Shown piece after piece: positions 50,201-52,910 of a DNA stretch of 64,000 nt (its first letter is position 1; each line of letters starts with the position of its first letter). The stretch comes from Pyxidicoccus caerfyrddinensis. Lineage in GTDB: Bacteria > Myxococcota > Myxococcia > Myxococcales > Myxococcaceae. The notes beneath the pieces were generated by a model that made no database searches, had not been told where the DNA came from, and worked only from the letters and a program-made list of their open reading frames with translations. The translations under genes and the position numbers were made by a program. The stretch covers positions 434,001 to 498,000 of the forward strand of contig NZ_JAAIYA010000007.1 of NCBI RefSeq assembly GCF_010894405.1. Reading direction: 5' to 3'.

Positions 50201-52162
50201 GGACACGGCACTCCCGGACGCCGCAGCCGTCGCGGCCTCCGGATGACTCGCAGGTGATGTCTCAACGGGAGCCGCTTCGGCGATCTCGACCGGGGCAGCA
50301 GTCGCCGAGCCCTCACGCGCCGAGACGGGCAGCTCGACCGAGACGTTCCGCACGGTGTCGGGCTCGTCGGAGGCCACCACGCGCTCCACCGGCACCTCGG
50401 GCGCGACCTCCTCCGAAGCCACGGCACGCGGAGCCGACTCACCGAGCGCCACGCTCCACGCGTACACCTCGCGCAGCTCCCCAGCGAGGAAGGCGGCCCG
50501 GCACGCGCGCCGCTGCACCTTGCCGCTGGACGTCTTGGGCAGGCTGCCGGGCTCGATGAGCGCCAGCGCGTGCGGCAGCACCTCGTGCGTCTCCGCCAGT
50601 CGCTGCCGGATGGAGCCCGCCACATCCTCCATCGACCCCGTCACCTTGCGCGCGTCCACCTCCTGCACCACCACCAGCCGCTCTTCACCGTCCACCTCGA
50701 TGCTGAAGGTGGCTCCGCACCCGGGCCGCAGCGCCGGGTGGCTGCGCTCCACCGTCAGCTCCAGGTCGTGCGGATAGAGATTGCGCCCCCGGAGGATGAG
50801 CAACTCCTTGCGCCGTCCCGTGACGTACAGCTCGCCCTCGTCGAGGAAGCCCAGGTCTCCGGTGCGAAGGAAGGGCCCTTCGCCCTTGTTGGTCCGCGCC
50901 GCGAAGACGCTCTGCGACTCGAACGGCCGCTGCCAGTAGCCACCGGCCACACTGGGCCCACTTACCCAGATTTCGCCCACCTCCCCCTCCGCGCAGATGC
51001 GCTGCAGGTCGGGGTCCACCACGAGCAGGCGGTGCCCCGGCAGCGAGCCGCCGCAGCCGACCAGCGTCCGGGCCTCGCCCCTCGGCGGCTCCGCGCGTCC
51101 CTTCTCCAGCGCGGCGGTGTCCACCTCGCGCAGCCGGGGCGGCGCCTCCTTCGCGCCACCGGAGACGATGAGCGTGGCCTCGGCCAGTCCGTAGCAGGGA
51201 TAGAAGGCCTCGCGCCGGAAGCCCCAGGGCCCGAAGGCGTCGGTGAAGCGCTCCAGCGTCTCGGCGCGGATGGGCTCCGCGCCGCAGAAGGCCACCTCCC
51301 AGCGGCTCAGGTCGAGCCCCTCGCGCTCGGCGGGGGGAATGCGGCGCACGCACAATTCGAAGGCGAAGTTGGGACCGCCGCTGATGGTGCCGCCAAACCG
51401 AGTCAGCGTCTCCAGCCAGAAGCGCGGCCGCTTGAGGAACTCCAGCGGCGACATCAGCGCGGTGTGGAAGCCTTGATACAGCGGCACCAGGATGCCGCCG
51501 ATGAGCCCCATGTCATGGTAGGGCGGCAGCCAGATGACGCCCACGCTGTCATCCCGCGTGCCGAACGCGCCCCGAATCAGCTCCAGGTTGCTCAGCAGAT
51601 TGGAGTGGCTCAGCACCACGCCCTTTGGTGAGCCGGTGGACCCCGACGTGTACTGGAGGAAGGCCAGCGAGTCCGCCGTCACCTCCGGCTTGCGCCACGC
51701 GGACTCGCTCCCCTCCTCCAGCGTGTCCGTGGCCACCCAGCGCAGCGACTTCAAGTCTGGCGCGCTCTCGAAGAGCACCTCCACCATGGAGGCGATGAAG
51801 GAGGTGGTGAGCACCACCGTGGCGCGCGAGTCGTCGATGATGGCGCGCAGTCGCGGCAGCGTGCGCTCCAGCCGCGCCGGGTCCGGCGGATAGGCGGGCA
51901 CGGCCACCAGGCCGGAGAAGAGGCACCCGAAGAAGCCGGCGAGATACTCCGCGCCCGGCGGGTACAGCAACACCGCGCGCTCACCCGCGGGAGCCAGCGC
52001 CTGCAGGGCCGCGCCGATGCGCCGGGCCTGCGTGTACAGCGCGCCGCGCGTCAGCGTGGTGCCCTCCCCGGCTCCGTCCTCCAGGAATGTGTAGAGGGTG
52101 TGCTCGGCGCGCGAGAGGCTTCGCTCTTCAAGGAGATCGATGAGGGTTCGGGGCGCGTGCAT
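26285..52162 (-). CDS. Giant FAAL-NRPS-PKS-NRPS lipopeptide megasynthetase with internal luciferase-like monooxygenase
   Basis: 8,625 residues in one frame. Order with rough residues: fatty acyl-AMP ligase 1-575; ACP (GLDSL, about 708); C 760-1190; A 1220-1700; PCP (about 1753); KS 1815-2240; AT 2335-2680; carrier (LGGNS, about 2758); C 2820-3250 with HHIVADTLS instead of HHxxxDGxS; degenerate A split by a luciferase-like monooxygenase 3300-4060, with no carrier after it; then C-A-PCP modules with A cores near 4720, 5787, 6854 and 7917 and PCP serines near 5117, 6181, 7240 and 8310; type I TE 8370-8625 (GWSMGG). Codes: first A DASQAVAIC (unassigned); DVQFVAQVV and DVQFLAQAV (Pro-like); DALWLGGTF (Val-like); DLTKVGHVG (Asp). 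Inferred product: fatty acyl-X-ketide-Pro-Pro-Val-Asp. The start has no clear ribosome site but matches FAAL N-termini. Confidence 0.97.
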   Translation of the reverse strand: MHAPRTLIDLLEERSLSRAEHTLYTFLEDGAGEGTTLTRGALYTQARRIGAALQALAPAGERAVLLYPPGAEYLAGFFGCLFSGLVAVPAYPPDPARLERTLPRLRAIIDDSRATVVLTTSFIASMVEVLFESAPDLKSLRWVATDTLEEGSESAWRKPEVTADSLAFLQYTSGSTGSPKGVVLSHSNLLSNLELIRGAFGTRDDSVGVIWLPPYHDMGLIGGILVPLYQGFHTALMSPLEFLKRPRFWLETLTRFGGTISGGPNFAFELCVRRIPPAEREGLDLSRWEVAFCGAEPIRAETLERFTDAFGPWGFRREAFYPCYGLAEATLIVSGGAKEAPPRLREVDTAALEKGRAEPPRGEARTLVGCGGSLPGHRLLVVDPDLQRICAEGEVGEIWVSGPSVAGGYWQRPFESQSVFAARTNKGEGPFLRTGDLGFLDEGELYVTGRRKELLILRGRNLYPHDLELTVERSHPALRPGCGATFSIEVDGEERLVVVQEVDARKVTGSMEDVAGSIRQRLAETHEVLPHALALIEPGSLPKTSSGKVQRRACRAAFLAGELREVYAWSVALGESAPRAVASEEVAPEVPVERVVASDEPDTVRNVSVELPVSAREGSATAAPVEIAEAAPVETSPASHPEAATAAASGSAVSAPAEVSPANHSDPAPAAAREALLARVLARVAARMGVRVETVDAEAPLTRYGLDSLAAVELAHALEKDLGVALPVELLLSGASASELARELDARRSAAGMLPPIPRVSRTGALPLSFAQQRLWFLDRLEPASAFYNVPVVSRLEGRLDTPALERALQALVQRHEALRTVFVEEQGEPVQRIRDSLSLPLALVDLRSLSGKLREAEVLRLSAEEARCPFDLAQGPLLRAVLLREDDERHVLLLTLHHIIADGWSMRVLVRELAELYEGFNSGRTPALPDLPLQYADYAAWQREWLRGERLEDLLGWWRTHLAGAPPVLELPTDRPRPKTQSYRGAHVSRRMEGPDWERVKALAWREGTTPFVTLLAGFQVLLHRYTGQDDLVVGVDTAHRSRAETADLIGLFVNQLPLRGDLSGDPSFRELLARLRPVTLDAWAHQDLPFDELVRGLNPERSLAHAPVFQVKLVLQDATPAPLRLPGLSLDSALGDTGATKLDLTLSVTDTASGLELLCEYATDLFDADTVGRMLGHLGALLTEAAAAPERRISELQLLSEAERRRALEEWSHTTPAIPDACAHHLFEEQVRRTPDASAVSTGDRTLTYRELDARANQLAWHLRASGVGPDVVVGVHLERTPELVVALLGVLKAGGAFLPLDTSYPPARLELMLREARVPVLVTREELADRLPSHGELLVLMDSERAALERQPETALTPAPDVTPAHLAYVIFTSGSTGTPKGTLLPHQGLSNTACAMRDALRLRAGQRMLQIAAIGFDASVSEVFATLLSGAELCLAAPESLLPGPPLQQVLTERGITTLQATPTSLAPLEPEALPGLAVVASVGEACTPALAARWKPGRRFLNAYGPTEVSICATIDLDVDPLRPSIGRALAGARVYVLDARMAPVPPGVLGELYVGGPGVARGYLHRPALTAERFVPDPFSTTPGARLYRTGDLVRPLADGRLEFLGRRDAQVKVRGVRVEPGEVEAALAQYPGVQQSVVVAREERLVAYVVTTEALEPAALRRFLKERLPEVLVPSAYVKLDALPLTPGGKVDRQALPSPESVRPARESAAAEPHSELEQRIAEVWARALQVQHVGLHDHFFDDLGGSSLLVVKASTHLREALGRDIPITHFFEHPTVHGLAARLEREQRPEPVLTKAPERKDLTDAGSGDIAIIGMAGRFPGAADLDAFWRNLRGGVESIRRFSPEELESSPLFPDSLRSHPEFVPAGGILEGADGFDARFFEVSPREAQWMDPQQRLFLQCAWNALEDAGYDPERSEGLISLYAGAGSSGGHMLSLLGQTRKDPASLFEALGTTLGENAATKTAYKLKLGGESLNVYTACSTGLVAVHLACRSLRMGDSDVALAGAVKASLPQRTGYLYQEGMILSPDGHCRAFDARARGTVLSSGLGVVVLKRLDEALRDGDRVYAVIKGSALNNDADAKVSYAAPSVQGQREVIARALSAAGVDASSIGYVEAHGTGTPLGDPIEIAALTRAYRTHTDRTGFCAIGSVKTNIGHLDTAAGIAGLIKTALALHHGELPPSLHFERPNPEIDFEKSPFFVNTTLRPWQRGTEPRRAGVSSFGIGGTNAHLVLEEAPLRAKGKDSPRERQLVTLSARTASALEAMSRELADHVEARPEVDLADLAFTRAMGRKGFEFRRTVIARDTAGLARTLRKTGTVFQVKDLEEARSARVAFLFPGQGAQSVRMAQGLYTSEPAFQQELDACLALLPGAGLKEDLRLVLFPAPGAEALAEAKLVEPRFALPALLSVEYALARMWMVFGFRPSAMLGHSFGEYTAACLSGVLSLEDALRLAVVRGELMSRLPPGGMLAVGLSSEELIPQLPPELEVAAFNGPFRCVVSGPLAPLEDLERELAGRSVAMLRLSAAHAFHSRAVEPLMPELERAVSGLTLRAPSIPYVSSLTGTWIHADEAMSPRYWARQMREPVRFTAGMDSLMKWGCGWFIEAGPDQHLSSLARIRLRTERHALVVASLPKSGSTTSDGRTLFESLGALWRAGAAVDWEGFYAHEQRRRISLPGYPFEERSFPVAARPLLPSELPAPVAPAEEVERPVAAPVDVEPRSDIEQRLVELWRDRLGVADIGLDDNFLELGGNSLMAAQLLTRLREAFRVQIPLSDLFEAPTVASLAERIELRLQAERPGSSAAVTAMQPVPRTGELPLSYVQARVWELELQAPGSSIFNEPLAVRISGALQVAELERAFNGVIRRHESLRTVFQQAGDRAAPRILSEVRIPLPVVDLRDFEGDREAEAMRRARLEPAEPFSLDRGPLARVRLLWLAETEYVLLVTIHHIVADTLSLVNFIREAVALYTGFTLGVSVPLPELSVQYLDFAVWQRRALADGSLATQQAYWRQRLAQRPGPLPLPLDRPRVEGARRRGARHSFAFSRKLGAALKAFSQREGLTPYMTLLAGFKALLARCSGQEDILVGTSIGNRTRPELEPQIGYVAHALALRTSLEGDPGFCELGLRVRDTTLSAFANPDVPYEQLLGELEPGEESRLSRLFDAIFLLHTQDVSAPMLEFPGLRLGYFDVTGLPAQYGTSLADLTLLMREDEHGFSGTLEYAVDLFDVSTIERLLSQLEALLSDAVASPDRPLSQLSLEGTVEERRSSAADAGSLSRESPSRRSVEDAAEDRRSSYTAVADSGFAPALLSARAEEVPDAVALRAGARSLSWRELRARAHALATELRARSVGLGVPVAVCLESSPERAVALWAVLASGGAFAPVTTEDLSGLSALGTSLLIASESLTVPPGVEAARVLRLALSGEPRPASALPSVNADTLACLVPQGEAGQRTRVMLSHRNLVHHFAALDSRVGAKAGETWLSAAEEDLELLWALTRGLTVVFSSKSSGLTVAPRAESARRPLDFSLFYFANDTEVSGRGRYQLLIEGAKFADTHGFSAVWTPERHFHAFGGPYPSPVATSSALAMVTERIAIRAGSVVLPLHDPIRVAEEWSVVDNLSNGRAGVSFATGWNVNDFVFAPENFHQRPEAVRRGVEEVRALWKGGTVRRTNGNGAEVDISIRPRPVQPELPMWLTAAFNPETFRLAGELGAGLLTNVLGLGQDFEELSRKIALYREARRKAGHDRGHVVLMLHTFVADSVEEVKRQAREPLIRYFRSSVELFNSLVASQGPGFDVRGLTPADMDVLLEQGVTRYLEAGGLFGTPETLAARVEQLRECDVDEVACLVDFGLGHEVAMEGLRHLDVLRRESQRGQVRTASSREELERTAAHGLTASSLEEALRSETPSHLRLTAALAWTLAGMPDAATVLAPVRTLVLEDAERLLVDLAAALKAATSARVVSPVSVFPEAREGSTQAPRVVLDGAGRRVPVGVVGELFLGGDAVPLGFWKAPEVSRARLRVSPESAGVQLFGTGTPARYRADGAVEVLTPTIRRSTPASVRSGSSPVPAHGNVGSLTPTARPRTAPSSPAAAPVRADALIPRVPRDGALPLSFAQQRLWFLDQYQPGTALYNIPSAMRLEGKLDVDALGRAFGELMRRHEALHTTFQAREGEPIQVLAPDSVATTLELEDLNHLPPEPREQEALRLAREEASRHFDLSKGPLLRARLVRLSESEHLLLVTMHHIVSDGWSIGVLIREVVALYEAFVAGRPSPLPALPIQYADYAVWQRDWLKGPVLEEQLSWWKGRLEGAPPALELFTDRPRTTDTSSPGASHRVQLPLELMQGLRALGRREKSTLFMGLLAGLQGLLFRYTGQEDLCVGSPIAGRTQPQTEALIGFFVNTLVLRTQLDGDPSFLDVLRRVREVTLGAYAHQDVPFEKLVEVLQPPRQAGHTPFFQVTLVLLNTPSTELAARGLTFRPVDVDSGTSKFDFTLVCTETPRGLSTVLEYRSDLFEASTAARMMEHLRTLLEDAVAHPERRLSELALMPEAERRRVLLEWNAAAEDSNDEPCVHESFDAQAARTPDAVAAVFDGGQLTYAELERRANQLSWHLRSLGVHTGDRVALCLERSSEMLVSVLAVLKMGAAFVPVDPQYPTERLAFMLEDSSAPLVLTQSHLLPSLPQGMKARVVCVDTEAEAFARQPDDAPYWPLSPDALCYIIYTSGSTGRPKGIAVPHRTLSTVVAWQRARSVRAKATTLQFASLNFDVSYQEMFATWSVGGTLAVPTQQVRQDMPALLDFMVRHDVERLFLPFIALRALVEAVAHAKQFPPRLCEVVTAGEQLQVTPALVSFFERLPECVLENQYGPSEAHVVSAYRLSGAPSTWPLLPPVGSAVPGTRLYVLDVHGRPCAIGVPGEVYVGGVQVALGYHDRPELTAEKFVPDALSGVPGARLYRTGDRARWKADGVLEYFGRLDGQVKVRGFRIELGEVEAALRDAPGVREAAAMVREDTPGDKRLVAYVVLQPDTAWEPEALRQTLARRMPEYMLPSALVRLDALPLMPTGKLVRSLLPAPDVESLRGEAPLVTPRNPLEQALAEAFASVLNLSHVGVTDNFFALGGHSLLATQVVARVRTALGVEVALREMFEAPTVESLARRLEARIPAGPRKASAPRIVPRKDTGDVELSFAQQRLWFLDQFQPDSALYNMPAALRLEGVLDVKALEQAFTELVRRHEVLRTTFDAGDNRPVQVISSAPDWTLEVEDLSWLPASEREEEAMTQAREEARRPFDLTVGPLLRTRLLRLAEQHHLLLVTMHHIISDGWSIAVLTHDMVALYEAALARRPSPLPPLPIQYADYTVWQREWLQGEVLGSQVDYWRKQLDGAPPALELPTDWHRTAETNNPGTWLRVELSRELTQALTALSKAEGATLFMGLLAGLQALLSRYSGQDDVCVGAPIAGRTQGETEGLIGFFVNTLVMRTRLDKDPTFRELLGRVRDVTLGAYEHQDVPFEKLVEALQPPRQPERTPFFQVALVMLNTPTTELTVPGLTLKLMELDSGTAKFDFTFTVSETPEGLRGALEYRTDLYEDRTAARMMEHLRTLLQDAVAHPERRLSELSLLTEAERRKVLVEWNDTAADTARAACVHGLVEAQVARAPDATAVVFEEEQLSYAELERRANQLAHHLLARGVRPGDRVGLCVERSLELAVGVLGILKTGAAYLPLDPAYPVERLAFMLEDSAVPVVVTQERLAPVLPAGARLLLDTEAAAIARQPSEAPALDVSPESACYVVYTSGSTGRPKGVAMPHRALFHLLTWQLGQSVKPDATTLQFAALSFDVSFQELFSTWCAGGTLVVPTAEVRRDMPALLGLMERRGVERLFLPFVALQALADAVAQGAPLPRQLREVLTAGEQLQVTPALVSLFERLPGCELENQYGPSETHAVSAHRLQGAPASWPRLPPIGAPLPAARLYVLDAKDQPCAVGVQGELFIGGEQLAHGYPGRPELTAERFVPDPYSSNPGARLYRTGDRVRWKADGVLEFLGRLDGQVKVRGFRIELGEVEAALRDAPGVRDAAAVVREDVPGDKRLVGYVVLPPDAPWAPESLREALRSRLPEYMVPSALVRLDVLPLTPSGKLARRQLPAPDADSLRGEAPFIAPRSALEQSLADVFASVLGVPRIGVTDNFFALGGHSLLATQVVSRLRGVLKLEVPLRELFEAPTVEALARRLEGKVSTEARGMSAPVIVPRTVEAELSFAQQRLWFLDQLQPGTPLYNMPSALRLEGVLDVAALERAFTELVRRHQALRTTFRTHEGRAVQVIAPASSRHFDLEDLGHLPEAEREGEALRRAREEARLPFDLARGPLLRTRLLRLSGEKHLLLVTMHHIVTDGWSMAVLIREMAALYDSFVAGRPSPLPPLPIQYADFATWQRDWLQGEVLETQLGYWRKHLEGAPPTLELPTDRPRTADTASPGASLPIDLPPRLTRALATLCQREDATLFMGLLAGLQVLLSRYSGQDDVCVGAPIAGRTQAETEGLIGFFVNTLVLRTRLEGDPTFRELLGRVRDVTLGAYAHQDLPFEKLVEALQPPRQPGRTPYFQVVLAMLSMPEAKLELPGMRMEKLETGNGSSRFDLSLVFNETPAGLRGMLEYRTDLYDAATVSRMVEHLGVLLEEAVSRPDQRLSQLSLMTEAERQRILGRWSTRVTSHPVGTSIHALFSAQAGRTPDAVALVSGDVQLTYAELERRANQLSWHLRSRGVRRGARVGVCLERSVDLMVALLGILKAGAAYVPIDPGLPAERSALLLQESDAGVLVTREALADALPTVSSLLVLVDAEAALISTWPDTDLALDFGGEALAYVMFTSGSTGQPKGVCIPHRGVVRLVKSDPFIHFGSEQVFLQLAPVAFDASTLEVWGALLHGARLVLAPPGELSLEELGALLTRHRVNTLWLTAALFEQMARHQGEALARVSQVLAGGDVLPAQTVREHLARLPEGEGAVLVNGYGPTENTTFSTTHTLRRGDTVGVSVPIGRPIGNSTAYVLDASLRPVPVGVPGELYVGGDGLAWGYLHRPDLTASAFIPHPFSTIPGERLYRTGDKARWRSDGTLEFLGRFDFQVKVRGFRIEPGEVEATLRQAPGVEDAVVLAREDVPGDKRLVAYVVGPAAEDFRALRTFLGRKLPDFMVPSAMVRLEALPLNANGKVDRKALPAPEAPVSDEARFVAPRTPVEAQLASLWMEVLHTPRVGIHDDFFELGGHSLLATQLLSRIRAAFSVDLPLQAVFEARTLAEQAARVAALTQHDARLQAAHPRPMPRQERMPLSFAQQRLWFLDQLEPGSPTYNIPISLRIEGALDVPALEHAFQEVVRRHEALRTIFVDTPEGPAQTVVSDVELLLAGADLSILPVEAREQETRRLEAEEALRPFDLARGPLLRATLLRLQEEEYLLLLTMHHIASDGWSMGVLVREVVTLYAAHREGRPAPLPKLTVQYADYAAWQREWLKGDVLEAQLAYWRQQLEGAPAVLELPADRPRPAARTYRGARHVATLSPALAEKLEALARREGATLFMVLMAGFQSLLHRYSGQTDVVVGTDVANRNHGETEGLIGFFINQLVLRLRLEGNPVFRDVLEQAKRVSLDAYAHQDLPFEEVVRALNPERSLAHAPLFQVKFVLQNMPLKPPELPGLKLHVGESEAAASKLDLTVLVSPMPEGLVCSWMYSTDLFEASTMERLSLHFQRVLEAVVAEEGRQRLSALPLMTDAERRRVLVEWNDTAAPYARHCIHHLISEQSARTPDAVAVVAGDERLTYAELERRANQLAHWLKSLGVEPEARVGLFVERRAHALVGLLGILKAGGAYVALDPAHAHMSERVRHVLKDARVQVIVTEEALASELPSQGEFLVSLDAEDGLLKSQPEDAPDSGVVPGNAAYVIYTSGSTGQPKGVCIEHGQLACYVAGVSRRLELPQGMSFASVSTLAADLGHTALFPTLCAGGTVHLVGTAAASDPARLWAYGRKHGVEGLKIVPTHLEALLLDESARDLLPRRRLVLGGDRAEWSLVERVHALAPECEVFNHYGPTETTVGVLAQKVERGERVPGTRSVPLGRPLGNVRVYVLDGYGQPVPPGVPGELFVGGQSVGRGYVGRPDGTAERFLPDGFSGEAGARLYRTGDRVRWLEDGRIEFLGRVDHQLKIRGYRVEPGEVEATLAQHPGVSECVVVAREDVPGDKHLVAYAVGRAGRTLEEPALREHLGTRLPDYMVPSAFVVLEALPLTSNGKVDRKALPAPSRMGSEAEYMAPRTETEQRVAGLWKELLNVPRVGVRDDFFDLGGHSLLATQVVARVRSLFDVQLAVIDLFEAPTLEGLAARIEAGTTSDSPLVTLRKGGDARPFFCVHPVGGGVLAYLELAKRMDADQPFYGLQVPTGGSGDTVEQMAARYLEAVRAVQPEGPYLLGGWSMGGRLAYEMARQLRERGEDVGLLVVIDARGRDEVPAEEMEAEVVLEFASHLTRLSSLHPRAAEVLDHVDAAELAAVLEERPGADSALDAEACAELRTLWTVFARNRRASRGYVPQPLEGSLVLLRAAEGPPGQEEDLGWRGLARGGVEVFEVPGDHFSLVALPHVEHLAARLRALLARARSGDALQKAG
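26300..30255 (-). repeat. Arm 2 of inverted duplication: C-A(Asp)-PCP-TE
   Basis: Terminal module and thioesterase of the megasynthetase, collinear with 17641-21600 on the other strand and with the same DLTKVGHVG code and TE motifs. The two arms face each other around 4.7 kb that holds the exporter, hydroxylase and acyltransferase. Confidence 0.7.
39980..42250 (-). other. Degenerate adenylation domain split by a luciferase-like monooxygenase
   Basis: Part of the megasynthetase. The A-domain N-terminus is recognisable (SWRELRARAHALATELRAR), but the nucleotide-binding loop is replaced by LACLVPQGEAGQRTRVMLSHRN, so TSGSTG is lost and adenylation is unlikely. From about 41590 to 40570 a flavin-dependent luciferase-like monooxygenase of the MupA-like secondary-metabolite group is inserted (FSLFYFAND, WTPERHFHAFGG, FATGWN). 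An A-domain C-terminal remnant (VPVGVVGELFLGGDAV) follows, then a Ser/Pro/Ala linker and the next C domain, with no carrier protein. Its substrate is probably the thioester on the upstream PKS carrier. The reaction (alpha-hydroxylation, other oxygen insertion) cannot be told from sequence. Confidence 0.85.
43860..46720 (-). other. Embedded PKS module KS-AT-ACP without reductive domains
   Basis: Part of the megasynthetase. The KS has the active-site Cys in TACSTG (residue about 1987), HGTGTPLGDP and KTNIGHLDTAAG, so it is intact. The AT has GHSFGE and HAFH, a malonyl-CoA type signature. Between the AT and the carrier (LGGNS) there is only a short linker, with no KR, DH, ER or methyltransferase, so a beta-keto thioester is expected. 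It extends the aminoacyl chain of the first NRPS module and hands over to the C domain with the HHIVADTLS motif. Confidence 0.9.
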
Positions 52163-52327
52163 GGTCGATGGCGTGGACAGGGAAAACCCGGAAGTTCCGC
52201 CCCTGTCAGAAGGTCAAGAATACGCCACAATGGGTCCGGCACCGCGAACCTGGCGGCCTGTCACCCGCCGTGAAGTCCGGGGGGGACGGCCCGCCCATCC
52301 TCGAACCTCCGACCAGGGTTGACCCCC

Positions 52328-52819
52328 ATGGCAGCGAAGAAGTCCAAGGCCGCGAAGAAGTCCACTCCCGCCAGGAAGAAGCCGGCGGCCGCGAAGAAGA
52401 AGCCGGCGGCCGCGAAGAAGAAGCCGGCGGCCGCGAAGAAGAAGCCGGCCGCGAAGAAGAAGCCGGCCGCGAAGAAGAAGCCGGCCGCGAAGAAGAAGCC
52501 GGCCGCTCAAACGGAGATGGAGCGCCTGCTCGCGGCGGCTGACCGCCTCGAGGAGACCCTCCTCGACATGGACCCCGACGACTCGGAGCTCGACCTGACG
52601 CTCGAGGACCTCGAGCAGGTCCTCAGGGAAATCATCCGGCTCGATCCGAAGAACGTCGCGACGATGATCCGCCTCGGCGAGTTCTTCCTGGAGCGGGATG
52701 GGGCCGAGGACGTCGCGCTGGAGTCCTTCGAACAGGCCCTCGCGCTTCAGACTGGCAACAAGAAGCTCGCGAAGTTGATCGCGAAGGCCAGAGCGCAGCA
52801 AGAAGAGAACCAGGATTGA
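52328..52819 (+). CDS. Lys/Ala/Pro-repeat (histone H1-like tail) protein with TPR-like C-terminus
   Basis: 163 residues. The first 60 are almost only Lys, Ala and Pro, in repeats of KKPAAAK then KKPAAK, like the nucleic-acid-binding tails of bacterial H1-like proteins. Residues 60-163 are acidic then helical, with a TPR-like pair around FFLERDGAEDVALESFEQALAL. Start: the ATG at 52328 with AGGG 10 nt upstream; a TTG three codons earlier is possible but less likely. It is divergent from the megasynthetase, with 165 bp between the starts. A DNA- or RNA-binding, possibly nucleoid-associated, role is inferred only from composition. The exact function is unknown. Confidence 0.85.
   Translation: MAAKKSKAAKKSTPARKKPAAAKKKPAAAKKKPAAAKKKPAAKKKPAAKKKPAAKKKPAAQTEMERLLAAADRLEETLLDMDPDDSELDLTLEDLEQVLREIIRLDPKNVATMIRLGEFFLERDGAEDVALESFEQALALQTGNKKLAKLIAKARAQQEENQD
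52376..52507 (+). repeat. In-frame tandem repeat, 21-bp then 18-bp units
   Basis: Three 21-bp units (encoding KKPAAAK) are followed by three or four 18-bp units (KKPAAK), nearly perfect at DNA level and all multiples of three. Unit number can probably change by slippage without breaking the frame, altering only the length of the basic tail. Confidence 0.9.
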
Positions 52820-52833
52820 TGACGTGTCGCTGG

Positions 52834-52857
52834 GCTGCCCTGGGAAACCAGGGCAGC
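52834..52857. terminator. Perfect GNRA-loop hairpin between convergent genes
   Basis: Ten-bp perfect stem (GCTGCCCTGG/CCAGGGCAGC) with a GAAA tetraloop, placed between the stop at 52819 and the convergent acetyltransferase stop at 52911. No T-tract on either side. Position and stability fit a bidirectional terminator. Confidence 0.75.
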
Positions 52858-52910
52858 TCCCTCCTCGGCACTGGGGCAGGCTCGCACCAACCGAGCGAGC
52901 GCACGCCGCT

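Noticed and set aside
52189-52235. Sigma-70 (TTGACC or TATTCT) or sigma-54-like (TGGCGTATTCTTGAC) promoter for the megasynthetase
   Set aside because: TTGACC has no fitting -10, TATTCT has no -35, and the sigma-54 candidate lacks the GC element at the right spacing. None is strong enough to annotate.
52319-52327. TTG start for the Lys-rich protein
   Set aside because: The ATG three codons later has a better-placed AGGG and starts the typical basic tail.
52376-52507. Short tandem repeats as a CRISPR array
   Set aside because: The units are contiguous without unique spacers and encode an in-frame Lys-rich tail.
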